Source: an uncultured Selenomonadales bacterium (lineage in GTDB: Bacteria; Bacillota; Negativicutes; Selenomonadales; Selenomonadaceae). Taken from it: a stretch of DNA of 11,742 bases. Numbering within the stretch: the first letter of the stretch is position 1; every line of letters begins with the position of its first letter. Below, piece by piece: positions 5,666 to 11,742 of this stretch. The position numbers were made by a program, and so were the translations under genes. The notes under the pieces were generated by a model, which was not told the origin of the DNA, searched no databases, and was given only the letters and a program-made list of their open reading frames with translations. The DNA is taken from NCBI GenBank assembly GCA_946543495.1, contig CAMNLS010000023.1:1-11742 (forward strand). The letters run 5' to 3'.

Positions 5666-6328
5666 ATGGAATTCACGGATCTAATTTATAAAATCTTTTT
5701 GAAAGACGGTAGCTGGCTGACAATCCTAAATGGTCTATGGGTGACGGTGCAGATTTCTGCACTGTCGCTCCTGTTTGGGACAATGTTCGGCTCGTTGCTG
5801 TGTTTTTTTCGTGTAGGAAAGATAAAACTGCTCAAGCTCGTTGCGCAGGTCTACATCTCAATAGTTCGCGGCTCGCCCGTGCTTATGTTGCTAATGCTTT
5901 TATTCTACGGCGTGTTTGCTCGTCAAGGCTTAAGCCCCATAATCGTGGCGGTGATAACGTTTTCAATGCACACAGCAGCGCACGTCGCGGAGCTTTTACG
6001 TTCGGCGTTAATGGCGTTGGATAAGGGTCAACTGGAGGCGGCGCGAACGTTAGGTTTCTCGAAGTTTCAAGCCTTTAAGCTCGTGACGCTTCCGCAGTTG
6101 GCACGCATCGCCAAGCCCGTCTATCAATCAACGGTCGTCAACCTGATTCAATGGACAAGCGTCGTCGGCTACGTCACGATTACCGACTTAACACGCGTGA
6201 TAAACAACATCGCCTCGCGCACTATGCAACCCATGATTACGATTATTGGCGGCATGATAATTTATCTTGTGCTCTCTTATCTGATTTACGGCGTATTCCA
6301 TTTGACGGAGCGGAGGCAGAAGCAATGA
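5666..6328 (+). CDS. PAAT-family ABC transporter permease (HisM/GlnP type)
   Basis: This 220-residue inner-membrane permease belongs to the polar amino acid transport family. The N-terminus (about 18-48) contains GLWVTVQISALSLLFGT, the usual first segment of this family, followed by hydrophobic spans near 59-84, 90-112, 155-175 and 188-211. The cytoplasmic EAA loop that contacts the ATPase is clear: LDKGQLEAARTLGFSKFQAF (118-137), with E124-A125-A126 and G130, followed by VTLPQLARIAKP. The gene starts three bases after lipoprotein 4 and lacks a strong ribosome binding site, suggesting coupled translation. Its stop overlaps the ATPase start as ATGA. It is the only permease in the set, so it presumably works as a homodimer. 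A polar amino acid is the likeliest substrate by family, but the permuted binding proteins make this uncertain. Confidence 0.93.
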   Translation: MEFTDLIYKIFLKDGSWLTILNGLWVTVQISALSLLFGTMFGSLLCFFRVGKIKLLKLVAQVYISIVRGSPVLMLLMLLFYGVFARQGLSPIIVAVITFSMHTAAHVAELLRSALMALDKGQLEAARTLGFSKFQAFKLVTLPQLARIAKPVYQSTVVNLIQWTSVVGYVTITDLTRVINNIASRTMQPMITIIGGMIIYLVLSYLIYGVFHLTERRQKQ

Positions 6329-7437
6329 GTGTTATTGAAGTTCGCGGCTTAAAAATATCTTTCGGTGATTTGCAAGTTCTGCGCGGAATTAATTTGACAG
6401 TTGAAGTTGGCGAACGCATTGCGATAATCGGCGGCTCTGGTTGCGGCAAAAGTGTCTTCTTGCGTTGCTTAGAACTCTTAGAAACGCCTGACGCAGGGCA
6501 AATCTTCATCGACGGCGAAGAACTCACCGCGCAGGGCGTCAACATTGATAAAATTCGTCGCAAAATGGGAATGGTCTGGCAAAAGTTTAATCTGTTCTCG
6601 CATATGAACGTTATGGAAAATTTAACGGTCGCACCGATAAAACTTTTAGGAATGACTAAAGAGGACGCTCATAAAAAGGCAATGGAATTACTCGCGCAAG
6701 TCGGTTTGACTTCAAAAGAGGAAGCTTATCCCGAATATTTATCGGGCGGACAACAACAGCGCATTGCAATCTGCCGTAGCTTGATGATGAATCCGAAAGT
6801 TATTCTTTTTGACGAGCCAACAAGCGCACTCGACCCGACGATGGTCGGCGAAGTCCTCGCGGTTATTCGTATGCTTGCAAAAAAAGATTTAACAATGATA
6901 ATCGTAACGCATGAGATGAATTTTGCCCGCGAAGTTGCCACCAAGATTTTATTTTTCGCCGACGGAGAGATTTACGAGCAAGGCACGCCTAAAGAAATCT
7001 TCGACGCACCTAAACGCCCCAAGACTATTGCCTTTATTCACAAGCAGAAATATTTTTCCTACGAGATAACCGAACGCGCCTTCGATTTAATGGAGTTGCA
7101 GGGCGGCATTCAAACATTCGCGGAAAAATACGGTCTCACGGCTCGTCAAACTAATCGGCTTCAGCTGTGTTGCGAAGAATTGATTTACGAAATGCTTGAG
7201 CATGTCTGTTCAGGAGAAAACATTGTTGAAATTACTCTTGACATAACTTATGCTGAAATCGATAACAGCGTTGCGATAAAATTTACTTGCGCGGGCAAAA
7301 ATTATAATCCCCTCGATAAAAATTTTGACGAAATTGACGAAGAAAATTTAGGCGCGACTATCTTAAAGAATCTCGCGAAAAATTATTCCCACCAATACGA
7401 CGGCGGCATTAACAAAATAAATTTCAGCCTTGCATAA
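6325..7437 (+). CDS. ABC transporter ATPase (GlnQ type) fused to a degenerate RsbW/GHKL-like domain
   Basis: This 370-residue protein energises the upstream permease. Residues 1-242 are a complete nucleotide-binding domain: Walker A GGSGCGKS (36-43), Q-loop Q86, signature LSGGQQQR (139-146), Walker B VILFDEP (159-165), D-loop SALD (167-170) and H196. GlnQ-type ATPases usually end near residue 240-250. Here about 125 more residues follow in frame (243-370). They contain RLQLCCEELIYEMLEH (278-293), a GKNYNPLD (324-331) and LGATILKNLAKNYSHQYDGG (342-361), resembling the N-box, the DnGxxFNPL region and the C-terminal box of RsbW/SpoIIAB anti-sigma kinases. The N-box Asn is Tyr288 and the adenine-binding Asp is replaced, so it probably does not bind ATP normally. 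The start is ATG 6325, with GGAGG 6312-6316; a longer upstream frame lacks support. Confidence 0.9.
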   Translation: MSVIEVRGLKISFGDLQVLRGINLTVEVGERIAIIGGSGCGKSVFLRCLELLETPDAGQIFIDGEELTAQGVNIDKIRRKMGMVWQKFNLFSHMNVMENLTVAPIKLLGMTKEDAHKKAMELLAQVGLTSKEEAYPEYLSGGQQQRIAICRSLMMNPKVILFDEPTSALDPTMVGEVLAVIRMLAKKDLTMIIVTHEMNFAREVATKILFFADGEIYEQGTPKEIFDAPKRPKTIAFIHKQKYFSYEITERAFDLMELQGGIQTFAEKYGLTARQTNRLQLCCEELIYEMLEHVCSGENIVEITLDITYAEIDNSVAIKFTCAGKNYNPLDKNFDEIDEENLGATILKNLAKNYSHQYDGGINKINFSLA

Positions 7438-7475
7438 AAAAAATTAACCGCCCCAACGTTCGGAGCGGTTTTTTT
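7436..7475. terminator. Bidirectional intrinsic terminator between convergent genes
   Basis: AACCGCCCC (7446-7454) pairs with GGAGCGGTT (7462-7470), with one C-A mismatch, around a seven-base loop. Seven Ts (7469-7475) follow on the plus strand. A run of eight As (7436-7443) precedes the stem and acts as the T-run on the minus strand. It lies exactly between the ATPase stop and the end of the GH32 gene and should stop transcription from both sides. Confidence 0.85.
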
Positions 7476-7491
7476 ATTGCAAAATTATTGA

Positions 7492-9024
7492 TTAAAATGC
7501 GTAGTAGTCGAGCGATTTGATAACAAATTTTTCGGCTTGAGGAATGAAAACGATATTATCGGACTCTTCCTGCGGATAAACGCGTGTCGTCATGACTTCG
7601 CAGCCGTCGTTGATGAAAATTTCAATCGCGGACTTGTCGAGGAAGATACGGAACTTGATAATACCGTCGAAGGGTTGCAAAATGACTTTGCGAACGCCCT
7701 TGCCGCCCTCAATCGTCTGGTCGCGGTTAAGTTCAAGGACAGGTTTGCCTTCTTCGAGATAATAACGGACGAGAGTCTTTTCTTTATCACTGCTGAAGAG
7801 TTCAAAGTCAAATTTGTTGCCCGAAGCGTTGACATCGACATCAAAGAGCAATTCGCCGCAAGTACCTTTAACGCCGTCAAGAGTAGTTGTCTTTTCGAGC
7901 GCAAGATCTGTGTAGTGAACGCCTTCGCCGCGCATACATTCGAGTTCTTTCGGCGGAATGGTATAAACTCTGTCGTTTTTGTAGACAAGTTCACGCGGAA
8001 TAGTAAGCATGGTTGCCCAACCGTCAGCCTGTTCGGGGAAAGGACTTTGCCACGCAGCCAGCCAAGCAATAATGAAGTAACGACCTTCGGGGTTTTTCAT
8101 CATCGTGGTTGCGTAGAAATCAAAGCCGTGATCGAACGTGAAGAAGTCGCCGCGATAGAAGACGCCCTGATCGTAATCGAGGGTACCGACCATGTAACCA
8201 GCTTGGTGAATGTTATGGAACATGTAGCCTTTGTAGGGAACGTGTTGCGGCGAAATGATCATGACATATTTGTCGCCGAAATGCGCAAAGCCCGGGCATT
8301 CCCACATGGTGCCTTCAGAATAATCCGGCTTGGAAATGGCGACGACGGATTTAAACGTCCAGTCAAAGAAGTTGTCGGACTCGAACAGGACGATTTGCGT
8401 ACGGGAGCGGTCACGAATTCTGTTACCAATTACGCAGTAATACTTGCCGTTGTGATCCCAAATCTTAGGATCGCGGAAGTCGATGTTGGCGATAATCGGG
8501 TGATCGTTCGGAATGTCGATGACGGGGTTCTTTTCGTACTTCGTGAAGTTAATGCCGTCTTCGGAATAAGCAAAGCATTGACGTTCAGTGACGTTGCCGC
8601 CGCCAGCACTGCCGGAAGGATTATAACCGGAAGGATTTGCGGAAGAGTTGACGCCGCCCTCGCCGTTGAACCTTTGCGACGTGTACATCAGCCAGAGCTT
8701 GCCCTCAAACTCATAGCCGCAACCGCTGAAGCAACCGTCCCAGTCGTACCATTCGTGACCTTCGGAAAATGCGCCGGGCGTAATGGCAATCGGTTGATGT
8801 TCCCAGTGGCAGAGGTCTTTACTTGTGGAGTGACCCCAGTGCATGGGACCCCAGTTCACGGAATAGGGATGATACTGATAGAAAATGTGGTACTCGCCCT
8901 TGTAGTACGAAAAGCCGTTCGGGTCATTGAGCCAGCCAACCGGCGGCGCAACGTGATACTTAGGATACCACTTAGACTCTTGAACTTTTTTAGCTTCTTC
9001 GGGGTTTAATCTTTTGTCTAACAT
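7492..9024 (-). CDS. Glycoside hydrolase family 32: sucrose / sucrose-6-phosphate / fructan hydrolase
   Basis: This 510-residue enzyme cleaves beta-fructosidic bonds with retention. The five-bladed propeller carries the three catalytic motifs: WLNDPNGF (31-38, nucleophile D34), FRDPK (183-187, transition-state D185) and WECPG (241-245, acid/base E242). DFYATTMM (302-309) and DGWATML (334-340) are further propeller landmarks. The C-terminal beta-sandwich includes IFLDKSAIEIFINDG (460-474). There is no signal peptide, so the enzyme is cytoplasmic and would act on imported sucrose, sucrose-6-phosphate or short fructans; the sequence does not settle which. An unusual Gly/Ser/Asn-rich insert spans 121-145. 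The ATG has GGAGGT (9034-9039) nine bases upstream. No sucrose PTS, fructokinase or regulator is adjacent. Confidence 0.95.
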   Translation of the reverse strand: MLDKRLNPEEAKKVQESKWYPKYHVAPPVGWLNDPNGFSYYKGEYHIFYQYHPYSVNWGPMHWGHSTSKDLCHWEHQPIAITPGAFSEGHEWYDWDGCFSGCGYEFEGKLWLMYTSQRFNGEGGVNSSANPSGYNPSGSAGGGNVTERQCFAYSEDGINFTKYEKNPVIDIPNDHPIIANIDFRDPKIWDHNGKYYCVIGNRIRDRSRTQIVLFESDNFFDWTFKSVVAISKPDYSEGTMWECPGFAHFGDKYVMIISPQHVPYKGYMFHNIHQAGYMVGTLDYDQGVFYRGDFFTFDHGFDFYATTMMKNPEGRYFIIAWLAAWQSPFPEQADGWATMLTIPRELVYKNDRVYTIPPKELECMRGEGVHYTDLALEKTTTLDGVKGTCGELLFDVDVNASGNKFDFELFSSDKEKTLVRYYLEEGKPVLELNRDQTIEGGKGVRKVILQPFDGIIKFRIFLDKSAIEIFINDGCEVMTTRVYPQEESDNIVFIPQAEKFVIKSLDYYAF

Positions 9025-9046
9025 TCTTAACCCACCTCCGCCGCTA

Positions 9047-9075
9047 ATTTTAAGTTAGTAAAAGATTAAAGTCAA
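9047..9075 (-). promoter_or_regulatory. Promoter of the GH32 gene
   Basis: On the minus strand TTGACT (9075-9070) is followed after 17 bases by TAAAAT (9052-9047). The start of transcription would fall near 9040, giving a leader of only about 16 bases that begins at the ribosome binding site. No clear operator palindrome was seen beside it. Confidence 0.75.
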
Positions 9076-9085
9076 CGGATTTTCT

Positions 9086-9114
9086 TTGGCAAATTCAAAA
9101 ATTTTTGATACAAT
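9086..9114 (+). promoter_or_regulatory. Promoter of the DUF4127 gene with extended -10
   Basis: TTGGCA (9086-9091), 17 bases, then TACAAT (9109-9114) preceded by the extended -10 element TGA (9106-9108). Transcription would start near 9121, ten bases before the GGAGGG at 9131. The two divergent -35 boxes, for this gene and GH32, are only ten bases apart, so one bound regulator could affect both genes. Confidence 0.75.
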
Positions 9115-9144
9115 GCGTACAAAAACGTTTGGAGGGAATTTTAC

Positions 9145-10719
9145 GTGAAACGAATAATTTTTTTGTTAGTGGTGATGATATTGATGACTTCGACGGCGTT
9201 TGCGCAAGACAAAAAAATTTTGTACGTGCCAATAGATGATAGACCGTGCAATTTATATCAAGTGGTGCAAGTGACTCAGAAACTCGGCTATGAATTGTTG
9301 ACGCCGCCTACTGAACTACTTGGACGCAACACACACAGGGGCGAGCCAGATAAACTTTGGGCTTGGTTTGAAGAGACTGCCCCTCAAGCTAACTTTGCTG
9401 TTATCTCGACGGACGCAATGCTTTATGGAAGCCTCGTTGATTCGCGCACGCACACTTACACGGCGGAAGAAATTTTGGAACGTTCCCAACGCTTTAAGAC
9501 TTTCCATAAACAATTTCCTTATCTGCCGCTCTACGCGTTCGGAACGATTATGCGCACGCCACGTTCGGGAAGTGCCTCAAGTGCCGAGCCTGAATACTAC
9601 AAAGAATACGGCGCGAAGTTCTTCAATTACACTGCCCTTATCGATAAACAGGAAATGGGACAATTTACAAGTAGCGATAAGCGGCAACTTAAGAAACTGG
9701 AGGCGGACATTCCAAAAGAGTATCTCGACGATTGGTTTATGCGCCGTGCTAAGAATTCCGATGCCAGCGAACTCTTTATCGACTACACGCGACAAGGCGT
9801 CTTTGAATATTTTCTTTTAGGCTGTGACGATAGCGCGATGTTTTCGCAAACTCACCGCGAGAGCCGCAAGCTTACTGAACTCGGAGCGGATATGGGCAAG
9901 ACTGTCACACAGGTTACGTCGGGTGCAGATGAACTCGGAATGTTGATGATTGCCCGCGCCATTAACAAAGACCGCGACCAAATTCCGTTCGTTAGCGTCA
10001 TGTATAACGACGGCAAGGGCGCGGCGACTTTCCCCGCTTACGGTAATGAACCCATTGGCATTTCGATTGACGCGGCGATTATTGCGGCGGGCGGCATGAG
10101 GATTCCTACTCCTGAACGCGCTGACATTGTGCTTGCCGTCAACACTCGCAAGAGCGGCAAGACCTTTGAGGCAGCCACCGCCAAAAAGAATAAAATTAAT
10201 CTGCGCGGCGACGTGAAGACTTTCCTTAAGCCCGTCAAGAGTTTCATTGAGGCGGGTTACCCTGTGGCAATCGCTGATATATCATTCAGCAATGGCGCGG
10301 ACAACTCTTTAATGAATCAGCTTAAGAAGAACGACTTGCAGTATAAGATTCGGGCTTATGGCGGTTGGAACACGGCGACTAATTCAAGCGGTTTTCTTAT
10401 CGGCGCGAGTGTCTTAACTAAGTTCATGGACGAGCGGGACATTGCTGAACTTTTGACGACGCGTTATCTTGACGATTGGGCTTATCAAGCGAATATCCGT
10501 CAAGAGCTTTATTCAAAGATTTGGGCGATGGGCGGAAACGTTTGGTCGATTGACTCTGACACGCTCCCGCAACTTGAACAATTTTTAACGGACAGATTGA
10601 ATGCCTTCGCCGCCGAGAATATAATTATTCCGCGCAGGTGGAAGCTTGAGGACATCAAAGCAAGTTTTCCATGGCAAAGGGCTTTTGAATGCGACACGCG
10701 TTTTAAACTTGTCGATTAA
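9145..10719 (+). CDS. Exported DUF4127 family protein, function unknown
   Basis: This 524-residue protein has a clear signal peptide: MKR, a hydrophobic core, and AFA at 18-20, so cleavage is expected before Q21. It matches the DUF4127 family by its opening KILYVPIDDRPCNLYQVV (24-41), LLTPPTELLGRNTHRG (51-66), and AVISTDAMLYGSLVDSR (85-101). Further conserved-looking segments are FGTIMRTPRSGS (132-143), LLGCDDSAMFSQT and TSGADELGMLMIAR, both rich in Asp, His and Ser/Thr, which could form an active or metal site; that is inference. The GTG start has GGAGGG (9131-9136) eight bases upstream. No transmembrane anchor beyond the signal peptide and no lipobox were seen, so it is probably free outside the cytoplasmic membrane. 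No enzymatic role is established that I can name. Confidence 0.9.
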   Translation: MKRIIFLLVVMILMTSTAFAQDKKILYVPIDDRPCNLYQVVQVTQKLGYELLTPPTELLGRNTHRGEPDKLWAWFEETAPQANFAVISTDAMLYGSLVDSRTHTYTAEEILERSQRFKTFHKQFPYLPLYAFGTIMRTPRSGSASSAEPEYYKEYGAKFFNYTALIDKQEMGQFTSSDKRQLKKLEADIPKEYLDDWFMRRAKNSDASELFIDYTRQGVFEYFLLGCDDSAMFSQTHRESRKLTELGADMGKTVTQVTSGADELGMLMIARAINKDRDQIPFVSVMYNDGKGAATFPAYGNEPIGISIDAAIIAAGGMRIPTPERADIVLAVNTRKSGKTFEAATAKKNKINLRGDVKTFLKPVKSFIEAGYPVAIADISFSNGADNSLMNQLKKNDLQYKIRAYGGWNTATNSSGFLIGASVLTKFMDERDIAELLTTRYLDDWAYQANIRQELYSKIWAMGGNVWSIDSDTLPQLEQFLTDRLNAFAAENIIIPRRWKLEDIKASFPWQRAFECDTRFKLVD

Positions 10720-10946
10720 ATGTTCCTCAAGATTCATAAGGAGGTGAGGCAACTAAAAAATAATTAAACATACAAATAACGAAGTAGCAAAGCATTAAAA
10801 AGCAACATAAGGTAGCATGATGTAGTACAGCAGTAAAAGTAGCATAAGCAGTACGGCAGTAGTATCTAGCAGTACGAGCAGTATCCAGCAGTACGAGCAG
10901 TATCCAGCAGTACAAAATCTGACAAAATCTTTGGAGATGATTATAA
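10720..10946. other. Gene-free leader: orphan ribosome binding site and repeat tract
   Basis: No credible gene was found between the DUF4127 gene and the TadE/G-like gene. Near the left end, AAGGAGGTGA (10738-10747) is a ten-base perfect match to the 16S anti-Shine-Dalgarno, but no start codon lies 5-10 bases after its GGAGG core. The only reading from it is a seven-codon GTG mini-frame (10744-10767). From about 10829 the sequence is a degenerate tandem repeat. No terminator or convincing promoter was seen, so the downstream gene may be read through from the DUF4127 promoter. Confidence 0.6.
10829..10930. repeat. Degenerate tandem repeat of AGCAGTA every 9-10 bases
   Basis: AGCAGTA occurs seven times, starting at 10829, 10847, 10868, 10877, 10887, 10896 and 10906, the last five spaced 9, 10, 9 and 10 bases. 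The core is a 19-base unit, agcagtacgagcagtatcc, present at 10868-10886 and 10887-10905, followed by a partial third copy. The tract ends in a further ten-base pair, tacaaaatct gacaaaatct (10911-10930), just before the ribosome binding site of the next gene. All plus-strand frames across the tract are short. Confidence 0.9.
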
Positions 10947-11742
10947 GTGACTACAAGGCTAAAAAAATGCTTTGCTATACTTCGTATTAGAGAAGGATTT
11001 AATCGACGCGGGCAAGTCGCCGTATTCTATGCTTTGCTTATTCCAGTATTTCTATTTATGGGCGGCGTGGGGCTTGACCTCGGCTGGTACTATCTGAACG
11101 TATCGAGACTCCAAAATGCAGCGGACGCCTCTGTAATCGTTGGCGCAAAGAGTTTGCTCAATAAGCTACAGACCGACGACAGCACTAAAGCTAAATACGC
11201 CGGCTACAGAGTCAGCCTCGTTGAGAAATATCCCGCTGATAAGCCCTACGAAGTTTCAGATACGAAACCATACATAGACATAACGGCGAGTGCTGAAGAA
11301 GCTTTAATTTATGCAAAGAAAAATCTTGCGGATAACTCGGTAGGTTATGCGCCGCCGCAATTCTTCACAGTGGCAGAGGCGGCTACGAAGTTTAAAGACG
11401 CGTTGACCGACGGCTACACCAGAGGCAATCCAACTGTCATCATGAATGCCAAACTCTATCAAGATAACGATGACGAGGAGCTTTATTACGTCGTTGACCT
11501 CAACGAAGACATTCATCATTTTTTTATCGGCTTCCTTGATGATATGAATGCTGGCGTTGTTGCTGTTGCTAGGCTCTCTAAGTCAGACGGCGTAGATGAT
11601 CCTCCTACTCCTCCTACTCCTCCGATGCCAGAACCTAAAGAGCTAACAATAATACTCAATGCGAACGGCGGAACTTTAACTGATGATAACAATTTTGCTG
11701 GGCAAAAAGAAAGAACCGTGCTTATCGAAGAAAAAGAACCTA
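10947..11742 (+). CDS. TadE/TadG-like pilus-associated protein with proline linker and InlB-type repeat (3' end outside window)
   Basis: An open frame from a GTG at 10947 runs to the window end (265 codons without a stop). GGAG at 10933-10936 is ten bases upstream. Residues 20-68 match the N-terminal region of TadE/TadG-like Flp pilus-assembly proteins: RRGQVAVFYALLIPVFLF, a membrane span near 24-47, then GLDLGWYYLNVSRLQNAAD (42-60). Residues 69-216 are an unrecognised mixed extracellular region. A proline linker DDPPTPPTPPMPEP (217-230) follows, and then LTIILNANGGTLTDDNN (233-249), which resembles the first strand and NGG turn of a Listeria-Bacteroides (InlB B-type) repeat. The protein is probably anchored by its N-terminus with an exported adhesin-like tail. 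Its full length and any further repeats are unknown. Confidence 0.85.
   Translation, partial: MTTRLKKCFAILRIREGFNRRGQVAVFYALLIPVFLFMGGVGLDLGWYYLNVSRLQNAADASVIVGAKSLLNKLQTDDSTKAKYAGYRVSLVEKYPADKPYEVSDTKPYIDITASAEEALIYAKKNLADNSVGYAPPQFFTVAEAATKFKDALTDGYTRGNPTVIMNAKLYQDNDDEELYYVVDLNEDIHHFFIGFLDDMNAGVVAVARLSKSDGVDDPPTPPTPPMPEPKELTIILNANGGTLTDDNNFAGQKERTVLIEEKEP
11601..11624 (+). repeat. Nine-base coding repeat for the proline linker
   Basis: The unit cctcctact occurs at 11601-11609 and 11610-11618, followed by a partial unit cctccg. It encodes PPT-PPT-PP between the TadE/G-like and InlB-like parts of the last gene and could change length by slippage. Confidence 0.8.

Noticed and set aside
6151..6324. 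A 58-codon N-terminal extension of the ATPase frame
   Set aside because: It lies inside the permease gene in another frame and encodes an Arg/His/Tyr-rich stretch with no family match. ATG 6325 has a GGAGG at correct spacing and overlaps the permease stop as ATGA.
7537..9009. A 490-codon open frame on the plus strand opposite the GH32 gene
   Set aside because: The minus strand encodes a complete GH32 enzyme with all catalytic motifs, promoter and ribosome binding site. The antisense frame has no recognisable domain and is explained by codon bias of the real gene.
10727..10915. A 62-codon hydrophobic, cysteine-containing frame on the minus strand
   Set aside because: It is a translation of the AGCAGTA repeat tract read backwards, starts at a TTG and has no ribosome binding site.
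10829..10930. CRISPR array or plasmid iterons
   Set aside because: Units are only 9-10 bases with no spacers of constant length, and there are no cas or replication genes nearby.

Overview
The window looks like a chromosomal segment of a low- to mid-GC member of the Bacillota, possibly the diderm class Negativicutes. The evidence is the order rpsF-ssb-rpsR, strong GGAGG-type ribosome binding sites with frequent GTG and TTG starts, an MreB/Mbl-type actin with Bacillota-like motifs, and many lipoproteins. The class assignment is inference. No rRNA, tRNA, CRISPR array, transposase or phage gene was seen.

Layout. Positions 1-863 carry the end-on operon rpsF-ssb-rpsR on the minus strand (rpsR is cut by the window edge). 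It has a clear promoter and a 5' leader that can fold over its own ribosome binding site, resembling the S6:S18 autoregulatory element. Divergently, from 1071 to 7437 on the plus strand, runs a compact set of genes with no clear internal terminator: an mreB/mbl gene, four tandem related substrate-binding lipoproteins, a HisM/GlnP-type permease, and a GlnQ-type ATPase with an extra C-terminal domain. A bidirectional terminator separates this from a convergent GH32 sucrose/fructan hydrolase on the minus strand (7492-9024). A short divergent promoter region then leads to an exported DUF4127 protein (9145-10719). After a 227-base gap with a roughly 9.5-base repeat, a TadE/TadG-like pilus-associated protein with a proline linker and the start of an InlB-type repeat runs off the right edge.

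How the genes fit together. The four lipoproteins, permease and ATPase form one polar-amino-acid-type (PAAT) uptake system with an unusually large choice of binding proteins. The binding proteins look circularly permuted: the part normally at the C-terminus of a family 3 solute-binding protein comes first and the normal N-terminal lobe comes last. The ATPase carries about 125 extra residues resembling a degenerate RsbW/SpoIIAB-type (GHKL) ATPase domain. The lipoprotein copies are mosaics with perfectly identical blocks, which points to recent recombination between them. The permuted binding proteins and the ATPase-GHKL fusion are the most noteworthy parts of the window; their novelty cannot be established without database searches.
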